From assembly GCF_027580225.2 (NCBI RefSeq), contig NC_073353.2, positions 36,305,001-36,369,000 on the forward strand: a stretch of 64,000 nt of DNA, written 5' to 3'. A model generated the notes under the pieces. That model was not told the DNA's origin and searched no databases. It saw only the letters and a list, made by a program, of their open reading frames with translations. Below, piece after piece: positions 26,823 through 39,725 of the stretch. Within the stretch, counting starts at the first letter, position 1; each line of letters begins with the position of its first letter. The translations under genes were made by a program, and so were the position numbers. The stretch is from Misgurnus anguillicaudatus. Lineage: Eukaryota; Chordata; Actinopteri; Cypriniformes; Cobitidae.

Positions 26823-28690
26823 AGAAGAACCTTTTTTGGTTCCTCAAAGCACTATTTAGTTCTTCAAAGAACCATTTCTTTCATACATTTGAATAATCTG
26901 AAACAGAAAGTTTCCGTAAGGACCTTTATTTTTAGGAATGTAGTATACTGTATGTAATAGACACATTTTGCACGGTGATATATGCAATGAGTTAACTTTT
27001 GGGCTCAGTTGCACAACATACTTAAGCTATGGTTGGTACTTCATTGGTCTCTGGAATATGGCACTTGTCCTCTTGCCACAGGTGGGCAGGAGGCCCAGCT
27101 CCTAAGATGGCCAATATCCACAGCTGTGCCTCATATTTTCCATTCCAAACCAGCTAACCTAACCTCAATTGCACCCTACACACCCCGCACCAAACCAGCT
27201 GACTGCACTGCCCAACTTATAGGGGGGTCTGCGACTCAGGGTGGGTGACAGCGGGCCTTGAGAGGTTTGAACAGTGTTTACGTCACAGTAAACCAGTTGA
27301 AACAACACGTGGGCGGAAGTTGAAGTGGTGTCTGTGTGGGCACTCCACAGGAAAGACAGCAACCGAAGGGCCGTCCAAACCAAGCAAATCATCTTTTGAT
27401 ATTATTTTGACAGACAACAGTGACTCGTGTTAGTACATGCTGAGGTCTTTTAAACAGCGGATGAAAAACGCAGGATGAAAGCAAAAATATTCACAGCATC
27501 ACCAGCAACTTCTTTAAAAGTCATTACTGGCTCGCTGTCAGACGGGGGTAAAGAAACAGTTCAACTAAAAATGTAAAAAATAACAAAAACATTATTAAAA
27601 ACTCTAAATGGCACTTTTATGATGCTTTTTTAAACTTCAATTCAACGTGAATGGTGACCAGGGGCTTTCCCGTTCATCGTCAACTTTGTATTGAGGAGCA
27701 GGGAGAACATGCAGCCTTCTTTTGTGGTTTACAGAAAAAGAAAATCATAAGGACTGGAACAAAGGGTGAATAAATGAAATTTTTGGGTGAACTGTCCCTT
27801 TCAAGTCTGAGAGATCTATTAATAAGGGTTTTCTTCCCTAACGCTCCAAAAAATGCTGAGCTTTGCTGTCTAACACCTACGCTGTCTCGACGGTCACACT
27901 TTCCATCACAGGTGACACCTCACACAGAGACCCCCAATCTGCCAGAAACAGCAAAGCCTGACTACACCCCCTTCATCCAGTCTAACCCCACGCAAATTAT
28001 AATTTTTACACACAGGCCACAGGCATTCCGAGGGCAGCCACAGACACCGAGAGGGGTCCTTGGAATGACAGCGGCGGAGCGGGCGCTTAGCCAAAACCTT
28101 CCGACCTCATCTTTGATGTTCTAGCTGAGACCAGCAAACTTTAGATGCCCGCCAAAAGTGCTTGCATCATGACATTCCCTCTGCCACAAAAAAAAAGACG
28201 TGACGTTCCCCTTGAAAACCACACGATCAATTACCAACCCCGTGGAAAACTCTTCTTTAAAGCCTGCGCTCCCATGAATCAGAAAGCATCAACGCAGAGA
28301 TGAAAAAGAACCTCACTAATTAGGACAAAGACGCTGAGATTTATGACCTACAGTACGTAGCTGCATCCTGCTTTCGGGTGGGAGTCGTCCAAACGCCTGT
28401 CTCTGCTGACTGTCAGCGTATTCGGCTGTTTTATTGCCGCTGCCGTTGACGATTATGACCGCTCCCCAACTTTAATCCAATAGACTCAGAAAAACAGAGA
28501 TGAATCATTGGCAGGACCACACAGATATGCAATGCACACAAATCAAATCAAACTATAAAACTGCACGTCTGGTAAACTGACTAGTTGTGGATTGCCTGGA
28601 TGAACTAATATCTCTTAGGAAAGCCTTTTAAATTAGTCTGGTTTTACATTCACCTGGCTGCATTTCTGAGGCGTTTCTTACATAAGACAC
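26823..28690. other. hdac4 intron, mostly unique sequence
   Basis: GC-richer patches (27040-27420, 27840-28120, 28340-28500) have short open frames but no recognisable product. A decayed fold-back with AGTTCAACTAAAAATG and GGGTGAACTGTCCCTTT lies at about 27558-27803. Confidence 0.45.
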
Positions 28691-28693
28691 ATA

Positions 28694-29226
28694 TGTCCCT
28701 TTCACACAGCCATTGTGGAAAATGCATCTGGGATTTGTCCGGGATTGTTTAATTTTTGGTTCATTCACAATGCCAATGATTTTTCGGAATCTGTACGTGC
28801 GTTCATACAGATACCGTGTGCATTTTTGTTTATTATAAGCTCAAATGAGCTCGTGACACGCTATTCATGCTGGTGAATGATCTCAACTTCAGCACGGATA
28901 GTGACAAGCTCCCTGATTTCTATCCAGTTTGCAGACATTTCTCATCGTGAATGTTGATCTGCATGTAAATCCTTAATTTTAAGAGATGAACTATAACTTC
29001 ATGTTGGCATGACATGCATGTCCTCACTACAGCACACACCTTACAAGCCTTGTTTTTGCGTCTTGTTCACACAGAGGGCTTTCTGGGTATCTTACGCCAA
29101 TGTTACAAGGACCTCTTTCTGGAAGGGATACCAGAACATTTATGGGACATGTTTGCGTTCACACAGAAGCCTGTCTGCCAATTTTACCAGTATTTTCTGG
29201 GACAAAAGTGGTGTGTGAATGAGGTT
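28694..29226. repeat. Probable TIR element with TTTCACACA-type ends
   Basis: Starts CCCTTTCACACAG and ends GGTGTGTGAATGAGG, roughly inverse. Related wording (CACACAGACCTTTGGTCCC, CATCTGTGTGAACAG) occurs at 53407-53470. Confidence 0.45.
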
Positions 29227-29911
29227 TAACTTGCCTTAAGAAACTGCTGGATGGATCAGGAACAATGAAACAGGATAAGGGGTCTATAAAACATTCTTTT
29301 TTAACTTGATATGCTTTTGTAAAAACACAAGGTTCAGAAGCTTAATGCAGTGAGAGAAGTGACACAACAGCTAAATACATCCATCCACAGTAACTGAATG
29401 TGTATGGTTATATATAACTTTAAAAAAGCATATATTTTTAATAAAGAAAAATTAATAATCCTAGTCAGATCCATCTATTAAGCCACAAAGGAGGTTTTAG
29501 AAAAAGAAGACCAGAAAACATTTATCATGAGGCTGCCGCCAAATCCCTTTGACCTTTGATGCATTTGCTCCAGACTACGACACATTCTCACACACTTTTA
29601 CACACAGGCATATATGAAAATTCGAGTTAAAAACCCCTCCTTCACTTTTCTTCTTTAAACCCAGGATCCCTTTATAGTCGCTCATGATTACTAAGGATTC
29701 TTTCATTACCCATTCGTATGCCATCTGGACAAGTGAAATATACGGCACCAATCACATTGAGTTATTTAATATTTAAACTACAAAACAACACACAGAAAAA
29801 ATATCTTTTTGGTCTACAATATATGTGTGTGCACTGTGTGTACTTATTTTGTATATGTAAATACACACACATGCATGTATGACTTTAATAAACAATTGAA
29901 TAAACAATTGT

Positions 29912-30045
<134 letters not shown>

Positions 30046-31329
30046 TAGGGCTGTCAAAATTAACGCAAAATTCATTTTAACGCCACTAATTTTATTAACG
30101 GCGATTAACGCAACGCGCAATTTCTCTTTGACCCTAGGTCCAGCCCATAGTTGAATGTGCAGAGGCGCAGGCAAATGTGACCCTGTCTAAATGAGTCAAA
30201 GGTTTTCATAGAAATAAGAACATTAACCAAATCGTCTAGCAAATCCAATGCTCTAAATGCTCGTTGGACATCTGAAATGATCTTTATTTATACGTCTGAG
30301 GTGTAACGTTACCGTCCTCCTAATGCTTAATCTAATACAAAGATGCGTCTCAATTTTGGTTTCGCTTTTATGCATGACTTAGAAAATAGACTGCAGGACT
30401 TCCTTGATGTTAAAAGAGTCATTAAGAGAGATAAAGTTCGGTACCTGATTAATGTTAAAGAGTTATTAAGAGCGACAAGACTCAAAAGCGATCCCCTCAC
30501 GCTGACTGACTGATATCTGAAGCGCGTGCACACAGACGCGCGAATGCGCGACCCGGATATATAGACATCTACACAAAATTACAGTTTTACAAATATCTGC
30601 TTTGATAAGAATTCACGCAGGTAGGATCTATAATCTGTTATGTCTTAAGTAAATGTTTGGTTAACTGTTGGGTAAAAATATCTGATGTGTAACACTATAT
30701 TAGATCACTTAGATTTTAAGCAGTCTGTCACAATGTCAATTAAACAAAAGAAAACAGAAGAAAAGTTTAACTTATTTTGATGATGTTTTTGCTTTGTGTG
30801 TGCTAAATCTTATATTTTTACCAGTGATTTTAAGGTATGGATGTGGTAATTTAATGTATGGATGTGGTAATTTTTGTGGTAATTTAACTTTGGTGACAGG
30901 TGTAGTTCTGTCATATTTTGTTGTATTCCACCAAATCATGCATTGTTCTATGTTTTAATAGAGAATGTCAAAATATGAACAACTATTTTTTTTGAAAATT
31001 TGCTAATTCCGACTCAATTTGCCAGCACAGGTCACAAATGATGCAGCAGCAAACAAAAATGGAGAAAGAAAATTCATCTGAAAGGAAAATTCATATACAA
31101 AAAAATGGCTTGATGGTTCTGTTAAAAATTTAAACAGGCTGTTGTTAACATACATTTGCATAAAGCATCTATATATGTTTATATGATTAGAGTATTAAAA
31201 ACCTGATGAGTGTTAAATAAGGGTAAATTTAGAACGGATAAAATTTTGCGATTAATTTGTGATTAATCGCGAGTTAACTCATGAAATCATGCGATTAATC
31301 TAGATTATTTTTTTTATCTATTGACAGCC

Positions 31330-31332
<3 letters not shown>
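30046..31332. mobile_element. Non-autonomous hAT-type element, TAGGGCTGTCAA ends
   Basis: Begins TAGGGCTGTCAAAATTAACG and ends TTGACAGCCCTA, 1287 bp. Flanked by CTATATAT and ATATATAT (7 of 8 bases matching), consistent with the 8-bp target duplication of hAT elements. No transposase frame seen. Confidence 0.8.

Positions 31333-31397
<65 letters not shown>
31333..31397. repeat. (TA)n microsatellite
   Basis: About 33 TA units at the right border of the hAT-type element. Confidence 0.95.
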
Positions 31398-31402
<5 letters not shown>

Positions 31403-31521
31403 TTTTTTATATATATTTTATATTATATAAAAAATACATAAATACATTTTTTCTTAAATGTTTACATGTATGTGTGTATTTATATATACATAATAATTAC
31501 AAACAACACAAACAAATATAT

Positions 31522-32415
31522 TAGGGATGCGCCGATCGATCGGCCGCAGATCGGTATCGGCTAATATCTTCATTAAATTATTCGATCGGTCCTCGCTAAA
31601 TTTGCCGATCTCCTAAACCGATCTTTCTGTTTACTTTTGTCAACATAGGGCTCCTGAATGCAGCTGCAGTTAGAGACCATTTTTACGCAATGCAAGCATT
31701 TTTATAACCCATGTGCGACATCCAGATTTGGATTTCTCTCTTTGTCTTTGCAGAGATAAGTCTATGAGGACGCGATCCGATCAACACGCGTCTTCACATC
31801 CCCATCAAACAGCGTATACAACACACATCTTTCACGGATAATTGCATCTTCATGCCAAAAGTTTATTATTTGCATGCATTTTAAAATTTTGAGCGTTTAA
31901 ACTAAATTTCATTTTCCTCACAGCTGCTCTCCTCCGCGCGCACACACAGAACCCTCTGACAGTGCACGTGAACGAAGTGATCTCTCTCACGTTTTAAAGC
32001 TACAGTAACCTAATTCATCTCTCAATAAAATCACTCTCTACTCTTCACTAAAGAACTGTTATACTTCATACGAATGCGTGTATGTTTAATTTATACAGTT
32101 TAGACTGTGAAGTGTTTTTTTCATCACTTTTAACAGACATAAGACTTTTTAAAGGCATGTTAAATTTCTCTTTGCAGAAGAAATATTTGTTGTGCTCATA
32201 TATTTGATTCTCTATTATAACAATAATAAACCTAATTACTGCAAGTAATATAACAAAGGCAACATCTGTGTTATTACTTTATCTAGAAAAAATGTTAACA
32301 GTTACAGTCATCAAAGAGCTCGCATATCAGCTTGAAAAATCGGTATCGGCCGATCACGAAGACAACAAATCGGTGATCGTATCGGCCTGCAAAAATCCTG
32401 ATCGGAGCATCCCTA
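31522..32415. mobile_element. Non-autonomous hAT-type element, TAGGGATGC ends, perfect 8-bp target duplication
   Basis: Begins TAGGGATGCGCCGATCGATC and ends GATCGGAGCATCCCTA, 894 bp. Flanked on both sides by AAATATAT (31514-31521 and 32416-32423), a perfect 8-bp target duplication as made by hAT transposases. The core has no recognisable transposase. Confidence 0.9.
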
Positions 32416-32461
32416 AAATATATCATGAAATTGCAAACGCAAACTTTTTTGTATCCGATTA

Positions 32462-33581
32462 TGTGAGGACTCTGCCATAATCTTGTTTGGTAATTATATA
32501 TAGTTGTGTATGGCAGGGTCCTAACAGTAAATGTTTTGTGTGGGAGAACGTGGTTTTGGTATTGTCATATCAGACCACGCTTTTCTCGTGTCTTGTGACT
32601 TTTCCCCGCTCCCTTGTATTCTCTTGTCATTGTGACTTTATCCCCGTTCCCTTGCATTTTCCAGTCTTTGTTTTTATGTCTTGTTTAGTCTAGTGTTCTG
32701 TTTTCATGTGTATATATATATTTATATATATTTATTTATATATAAATATATTTATGGTTTTGTCTTGTTTGTATTGTGGTTGTCTTGTGTTTGTATGTGT
32801 TTTAAAGGTTCACGTGTGCTTCCTCACAGGTGTTCCTGCTCTGTGTGATTGCCTCCTCTCGTCTTCCTCACCTGTTGCTTGTTATCCTCTCGTTTGGTCT
32901 GTGTATTTAATCTCTGTGTGTCTAGTGTGTTTTTGGCAAGTTCGTTTGTCATATTTGTCAAGATTGTCAATGATTGTAAAAGATTGTCAAAGTTGTCTAT
33001 ATACTCGTCTGTCACGGCGTATGTTCTCGCCATTTCTAGCTACGCTAGTTTCTAGTCTTGTTTTGTGTCTGATTCTAGTTTGTGGATTTGTTTCCCTACC
33101 CCAGTCTGAGCTCACTGCTACCCGAGAGTTTTCCTGTGGACTCTGATTATTCGACGGCTCTCTGGACTGTTTCTCTGCTGCCTGTTACGGACTGTCTTCA
33201 ACCTCTGTTGGATTTATAGACTGGTCTATCACTTTACGGCGGAGACTCATCGCGGCATTGTCGCTGTCCACTGGAGAGGTCCTTCATCACTGGAGCTGTC
33301 CAGCTTCTCTCATCAGTGTCTCTAACGCTCTCTCTCTCTTCCCCTGCCCGCCGCAGGATTTACCCCTGTCCCAGTGGCTAACCCTAACCCCCGTTCGTTG
33401 TCTGGCCGGAGCCCGAACGTGTGTGGTTCATCGTTCCGGTGCCTGTGTGTGTTCCCCGTCTCTGCCGTCTGCCCTGGTGTGGCTTTATGCCCAGACGTGC
33501 CATTGTCTGTTTGCTGTCATTATTGTTTAAATAAAACCTTCTGTTAACTGCATTGGGATCCTCTGTGTTTTGTGCCTGACA
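32462..33581 (+). mobile_element. Solo LTR of a retrotransposon, 1120 bp
   Basis: Starts TGTGAGGACTC, ends GTGCCTGACA, and is flanked by GATTA on both sides (32457-32461 and 33582-33586), a perfect 5-bp target duplication. A polyadenylation signal AATAAA at 33530-33535 lies about 45 bp from the 3' end, as expected for the R region. No gag or pol sequence remains, so the internal part was lost by recombination between LTRs. The end sequence resembles fish Gypsy/ERV-like LTRs, but I cannot assign a family. Confidence 0.9.
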
Positions 33582-33659
33582 GATTAATCGCAATTAATCT
33601 TTTTCCTATTCATTTTCCATTAAATTATGCAATTTAATGAGTTTGAAGCTCTTTTCTCT

Positions 33660-34657
33660 ATTTGAAGAGTTTGGTTCCAAAATGCGACAAACGCCATTTT
33701 TGAAAAAAATGAGTTACTGCCAAAATCAGTATTATATCAGGTCAGTAGTTAAAAGTAAATTCTTAATTTTACGCAAAATCCAATATCCGCCGTGTTATTC
33801 TGTCATCTTTTCTCCCTTTTTTCCCAAAATGCGATAAACGCCACTCCCCCTTTTTTACAGAACGCAATAAATCCCACAGCGCACCATTCATGCAATGTAA
33901 ACAAACATGGCGGCGCGCTGAGTACATGGAGTCCTAGTTTTCCTCATCTACTATGTACTTTGTGATCAACAAACAAAACAAAACAATACTTTAATTGCAT
34001 TGATAAACCTGTGATGGTTTTCTGTGATGGGGAAAGAAACGTAAGCCATCAACATCTAATAATTTCCGCGAGAGGCACTCGGTTGCTTGTTCTCCCGACA
34101 GCATCAAGCTTCTCATGCTACCACATTGACCCCAGAGGATCTTATGAAAAACTTTCCATAATTTTACTCAAAGTCAACGAAAATCGAGCAGGACCAAAAA
34201 CATTTTACAGCTGATCGCTGTGAAAGACGTTAAGCGAAGACGTCAAGTATAACCGCAATGACAGGGTTCTTAATATGACAAAGTAAGTGTTTTGATTAAT
34301 AACATTAATGTTCATATTTTTAATTAGTGTGAACAACTAGTCAACTAAATGAATATAACATGGCAAAGATGAATGCACATTTATATAGGCGATTGATTCA
34401 ATAGATTTATAGCATTTTGAATAAAAAGTTGTCATGGATTTATTGCATTTTGTGGAAAAAATTATCAGTTTTTATAATAAATCTTTATAAATCAACTTAT
34501 GGATTTGATTTTTTTATGTTTTTATAACATAAAGATGCTGTGTGAAAGTTTGTAACAGAAAATAGTTGTTTTCATCTCGTCACTTTCTTGGTATAGAAAA
34601 CACGTTTTTACCAAAATTTGTCAAAATGGATTTATTGCGTTTTGGAACCAAACTCTT
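33660..34657 (+). repeat. Family J exon-bearing element, full-length copy 3
   Basis: Begins ATTTGAAGAGTTTGGTTCC and ends GTTTTGGAACCAAACTCTT. The internal exon-like segment (33990-34285) is frameshifted, but the GACAAAGTAAGTGTTTTGAT end is intact. Confidence 0.8.
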
Positions 34658-35190
34658 AATTTGCTTCGTCCGCGAATGTTGTGAGCGCAGGTGTTGTGCA
34701 GCTTACTCCTGGGTCATAAAGTACACCCAATTCTTTACAACATACGCAGACAGATGACTTGCTTTGTTCTGTGTTTATATGAAAATCTGATTTATTCACT
34801 TGTTTTATCTGAACTAGATTTACCTCAAGACCCCAATGTGTTATGATATATTTTTATGTTATTTATTTAATGTTTATGTGAACAAAAGTGTGCTTACATG
34901 TAAAATCTATTTTAAATTCCATAAATGTTTGCATCAGAGACATTTCTAGAAATTTTTAACAAAACCATGCTAATATTGATAACCGTGGTGATTTTGGTCA
35001 GTATAATCGTGAGGTCAAACCATTTCATCACAAGAACAAAGATAGCTGTTGAGGGTTTGAATGTCATGAGGGTAAGCAAAACTTTAAAAAGGCAAAACTT
35101 TCATTTCTGGCTAAACTACTCATTTCAGATGTTTTAAAATTCCACGCCCATAACTTCAAGTGAAAATCATTTCTTCAATGAAAATCATAA
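34658..35190. other. hdac4 intron, unique AT-rich sequence
   Basis: I see no exon or named repeat; a MITE arm-like TGAGGGTAAGCAAAACTTT occurs near 35070. Confidence 0.4.
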
Positions 35191-35191
35191 T

Positions 35192-35465
35192 ATTAAAGGA
35201 ACAGTATGTAAGAAATTTATATCAATTAATCATAAAATTGCCCTGAAATGTCACTAGACATTAAGAAATCATTTTCATTTCAAATACTTAAATCACTGTC
35301 AACAGTGGTCCGGCTAGGGTATTGTCATTAAAAAAGTGGAGTTGCAGCCCTCAACTGATGTTTATGTTGTCATGTTGTGTATTGGCCACCAGTTGTGTGA
35401 TTGCAGTACCAGTTTTAGCCACAAGTTTTGTGATTGCAGTACCATCCTACATACTGTTCCTTTAA
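35192..35465 (+). repeat. Dispersed element, AAAGGAACAGTATGTA ends
   Basis: Begins AAAGGAACAGTATGTAAG and ends CATACTGTTCCTTTAA. An inverse copy lies at 56812-57063 (shared GCCACCAGTTGTGTGATTGC / its inverse). Confidence 0.8.
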
Positions 35466-37490
35466 ATTGTGCATGTTCCCAGATCATCTTGGATTTCCCT
35501 AAACGTGGAAACCCTGCACACAGAGAAAGTAAGGGTGCATTACACAGCAAAGCTCTCATCAGTCATTAAGTCACCGAGAGAAAGAGCAAGAAATGAGAGA
35601 GAGAGAGCGAAACGGCCTCACACGCTGCACCTGAACACAGTATCACATTCCCCATAACTCACATACAGGGCCTCTTCTCTTCAGATCAGCAAATGACAAC
35701 TCACGGACAGCAAGTATGAAGTCTGTGGTCTAGAATCTAGATCTACAAATGCAAATATCTGGATTCTCTCAATAATCCTTCAGCTCAAATTCAACAGCAA
35801 AACTGAGGACATTATTTTAAGTTATTTCTCTAATATAGTCACGATACTTCAAGCAGATGTTAGATGCAATGCAAAAAAAGATATAACTAGTGATGGATCA
35901 TAATGTCAAGGACTATTATTGGTTTACTCTTTGTACTGATTGAAAAATCGACCGACAAACCTCATCAAAAGATGCATTTTCTGTTTTAAACGTTTCAGAG
36001 AATATATAAATATTGCATACAATAACAATAAATTTGATTTCAGCACTGAGCAATTGCAAGTTTATAGTCGTGTAAGTGATGCTACAGCGTCAAGGTTCAG
36101 AAATGGAAGCGCAAGGTGTCTGATATTAAATTTAGACCAAGCAATCAAACATCTCTAGAGTCCCATAGATACCAAACGTGAGAAGGTTTTCCTGATGTTT
36201 CTCTTACTGTTCACCTCATTGTTGTTTAATGGGAAGCCACCAAAGCCTGGCATCAATTAGATTAGAATATATGATCTATACTGATCACAAAAACTGATAA
36301 AGTGTTTTTCCTCACACATAAACACTCTGAAAAACATCTTCCTCTTATGGCATGAACAAGACCTCCAACTCTCTAGATGCTCATCAGCTCCACCCAGATC
36401 TTACTGACTCTAAATCCTCTTTCACTGCCCTGTGCCAAAAAGTTCCTTCAGGGAAATTGTTTGTCATGTTTGCCAAAGGACCTGAACTCAAAGAGGACAG
36501 GCGGACGAAGAAGCCTCAACCATGACGCGCAAGATGAGGTCAGGATTTATAACTGGCAATTAGCATTAGCCTGCACAAATTTCCTTGCAATGGACTGAGA
36601 CAAATTACACGAGCTGAACAACCAGTGAGGCTCTCGAAAACTGATCCAACCTTGCGGGTCCACCTAATCCCAGTGCTGAAACATGCCAGGAGCGGTTTGG
36701 AGCGGAAAGGATCCCGCACTTGTGAAACCAAAAATGACCAGTGAAGGGTTAAATTCAAGCCACGGCTATCCATCAGTCTCAAAGGTTTTTCCAATCGCCC
36801 CCTCCAAAAGTGAGAAAGCGAAGAGTTAAGGGGAGGGGGACTTCAAAGCCTTGTCATCTGGCATTGCAAAGAGCTGGTTTGAATTAACTTAAATTCTCCT
36901 TTCTGTTTCCAAGTTCATGGTGAAAGTGCCTGGGCTTCTGGTTTTCATTAGAGCCAATTTTCTTATCTTTTTTCTGCCTCCTTTCTTCATCCCGAGGTTG
37001 ATCCCCTGCGAATGCAACGTGGCACTGGCTGGGTCCACATGAGAAGGTGATGCCCGTAAGGCAAACCTCGAGAGGCCCACAAAAACAGTGAGGAGGAGGA
37101 AGGGGATAAAAAATAAGTGAACAAGAAAAAAGAAAGTGAAAAGAGAATGATAAGTGGTAAATGAGAAAGAATCGGAAAGACAATCGGAAAACAAAAATAT
37201 AAATCAATACAAACAATAAAAGAAACAAATTTGAACAAAATACAAAGGAGGTCGGTCCCTGGTCCCAAAGGATCGCTAAATTAAACATTGACAAAGGTTT
37301 GGGGCAAAACAACTGATGACAGAGAGAGCATGAGAGAGAGAGAGAGAGAGAGAGACACACAGAGTGTGTCTCTGGAGGCTCTTCATCTCATTTAAAGGTT
37401 ATTTGTCAACACTTTTTTGCATCACTTCCTTTGATTCAAAATCAATCATGAGCATATTTGCATTAAGTTAGATTAAAGTGATGGTTGAGA
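35466..37490. other. hdac4 intron, mostly unique sequence
   Basis: Contains a (GA)n tract at 37321-37353 whose inverse creates an open minus-strand frame of 158 residues with no recognisable domain. No exon seen. Confidence 0.5.
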
Positions 37491-37640
37491 TGTTCCCATA
37501 GCTCAACCGGTAGAGCACGAAGTAAACAATGCCAAGCTTGTGGGTTCGATTCCCAGGAAACACAAGAGGATCAAGTGCGTCTCCTCATGCACCACTATTC
37601 ATTGTAAATGGAAGTGCCTGCCAAATGCATGCAAGCAAAT
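37491..37640 (+). repeat. tRNA-headed SINE, near-complete
   Basis: A tRNA-like head with A box TAGCTCAACCGGTAGAGC (37500-37516) and B box GGTTCGATTCC (37543-37553), then a short body and an L2-type tail (AAGTGCCTGCCAAATGCATG, 37612-37631). The acceptor stem is imperfect and there is no clean tRNA 3' end, so this is a retroposon and not a tRNA gene. Confidence 0.85.
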
Positions 37641-38120
37641 CGAGGTGGTCCTCTTATGAATCCACAAATTACAGTTAGACAGACAGAGCAGACATCTCCA
37701 CTGGGGTATGAACACGTTCTGGGTGGGTCCGTAAATACAGACGCCTGATGAGACATAAGGTAGCTGCTGGTGAATCGGTATGAATGGACTAAACGCTGGA
37801 GATCCGTGCCAGGGTATGAGTACGGGAGCTGGCAAGAAGTGAATCTGTGAGTCATATGGCAGCACAGAGCATGTGAATCAGAGCGTTCGCATTCATAATC
37901 TCTGTGGTCTTCAGCAAGAATCAAATTGAGACTCATCTGTACAAACACTAATTTTACATATTGTAACATGACTATCAGCAGAAGGTCTGGTTTAGAAAAC
38001 ACCAAAGAAATTAGAAGCAAAGCTAATTTGATGCACACTTTTGGGCACATTTTTGTGCCTAGTATTTATCAGAGAAGCACTATACAAATGTGAACACTAA
38101 CAAATATGCATTAGACATTT
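37641..38120. other. hdac4 intron, unique sequence
   Basis: I see nothing coding here; minus-strand frames of 88-151 residues overlap and are unrecognised. Confidence 0.4.
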
Positions 38121-38865
38121 GGGTGATTCTCACTAAATCCAGACTTGGAATGTGTCCAGCATCAGATTTTTTTTAAAAAGCCCTTGAAGACATTTTTTGC
38201 ACATATAAGATTAAAGTCTACTATAATCATTATTTTTAGAGGATTTAAAAAATATTTCCTTAAGAATTATTTACATTTTTTAGATAATCATTATCAAAAA
38301 TTATCATTACCGCAACATGATATTACATTAAATATATGCATTTAAAAACTCATGTTTCGGTAATGAGAACTAAAAAGTTGTTACCTGGTAGCCATCTTGA
38401 GTGTCACAGTCAATTATGTCCCTTCCAACATTTTTTTGTGTGAAAATGTTAGTTCATTGAGGGCTTAAACAATGATTAAAAATTGTTGGGGAGGATGAGA
38501 AAATTGGTCTTGGACACATTTATATTCCTTATTATTGTCTCTACATTTACCAATGATCACCAAATACCACATGTTTCTTTAATGTAAAGTTTATATGTTA
38601 TAGCTTTTTTTTTAAGATTTTTAGATTAGAAAGAACCCAAATCCAGTCATAGACACGTTGCGGTAATGAAAATGTTCCCCTTAAATGTGGAACAACAAAA
38701 CAACAAAATTGGTTTGTATGATGTCATTTAAAATCATGTGCAAAATAGTACATGAAGAGATATTTGTAACTGTATGCTTCTTATTTTGATAATCTTACTT
38801 GGCATTTACTTTTTTATCAAAATGTTTCATGACACCTCATAAGTCTAATTTTGCGAAAATCACCC
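38121..38865. repeat. TIR element with GGGTGATTCTCAC ends, copy 1
   Basis: Starts GGGTGATTCTCAC and ends GCGAAAATCACCC. The inner part has ACCTGGTAGCCATCTTGA, found inverted in a second copy from 63299. Confidence 0.7.
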
Positions 38866-39655
38866 ATTTGCATTTAAAGGCAGTCTTCTATTTAAACGAT
38901 TGCCGAAAACTATCCATCGTCCGACTCAGCTGGCATTACTTAGATCCTGCGTGAGGAAAGTCTGCTGAAGTGAGTTTATCAAAGACGCGTTAGAGAGAGA
39001 TTTACGACAACGGTTGACTAGAAGAGGAGCGAACGCAGAGGACGATTGGGCCGAAGAGAAGGAGGTGGCGGATTTTGAAAAAGAAGTAATAGCACCTATC
39101 ACGTCTTATCATCGACCTGCCGTAGGCCATATTTCACCCATCCACCTGCCGAAACAGCCTGTATGTGTTGGGCACGGAGCCCCCTCTTCAAAGAGCGATC
39201 CCATGAAACGGGGGTTATTAATAGCCCCAAACACCGATGCTAATGGGGTTCAGCTTTACTGGCATGCTTTCAAAGACTCCCACCAGCCCCTGCTACAGAT
39301 AAAAGGACAGTTTTAGCAGATGAGCAGCACTTATACAAATTGTTACAAGACATTGTTGTGAAACTTCTTCCCTGTTTCTCTACAGCCTCTCCAAAATCCC
39401 TGTGAAAATGAGGATTTGCTTGGGGCTTTTCACACTGTTTGCCTGTCATACGGCTGTTAGTGGAGGAACGACGAAACACTGAGTTGGTTAATGCTTGCTG
39501 GGGGTGTAAATCAGACGATTCGATAGATTATCGATTTTCTCAGCCAGTAATACCTTTGCCGATAACTCAGAAAACTCTTGGGTGTATCGATCGATTAATC
39601 GATATTTAGACAGTGTCTGACAACATACACAAGTTTTCTGCATCTGTCTTTTTGC
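38866..39655. other. hdac4 intron, unique sequence with an unexplained open frame
   Basis: A plus-strand frame at 39014-39316 (100 codons, no ATG until residue 64) is rich in charged residues, but no domain, splice context or neighbour supports a gene. Confidence 0.4.
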
Positions 39656-39725
39656 TGCAACCATTGCTTTGATGACTTATTTTCTTAGGTCATTTTGATT
39701 ATCAAGAAAATACATCTTACTTTAA

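Noticed and set aside
30046..32415. Autonomous hAT transposase genes
   Set aside because: Both elements have good ends, but no frame longer than about 70 codons and no transposase motif; they are non-autonomous.
32706..33146. Plus-strand frame of 146 residues
   Set aside because: It lies wholly inside the solo LTR and has no similarity to a gene product.
37491..37566. tRNA gene
   Set aside because: The A and B boxes are good, but the acceptor stem is mismatched and it runs into a SINE body and L2-type tail.
39014..39316. 100-codon charged plus-strand frame
   Set aside because: No ATG until residue 64, no domain, no splice context. Kept only as an unexplained open frame.
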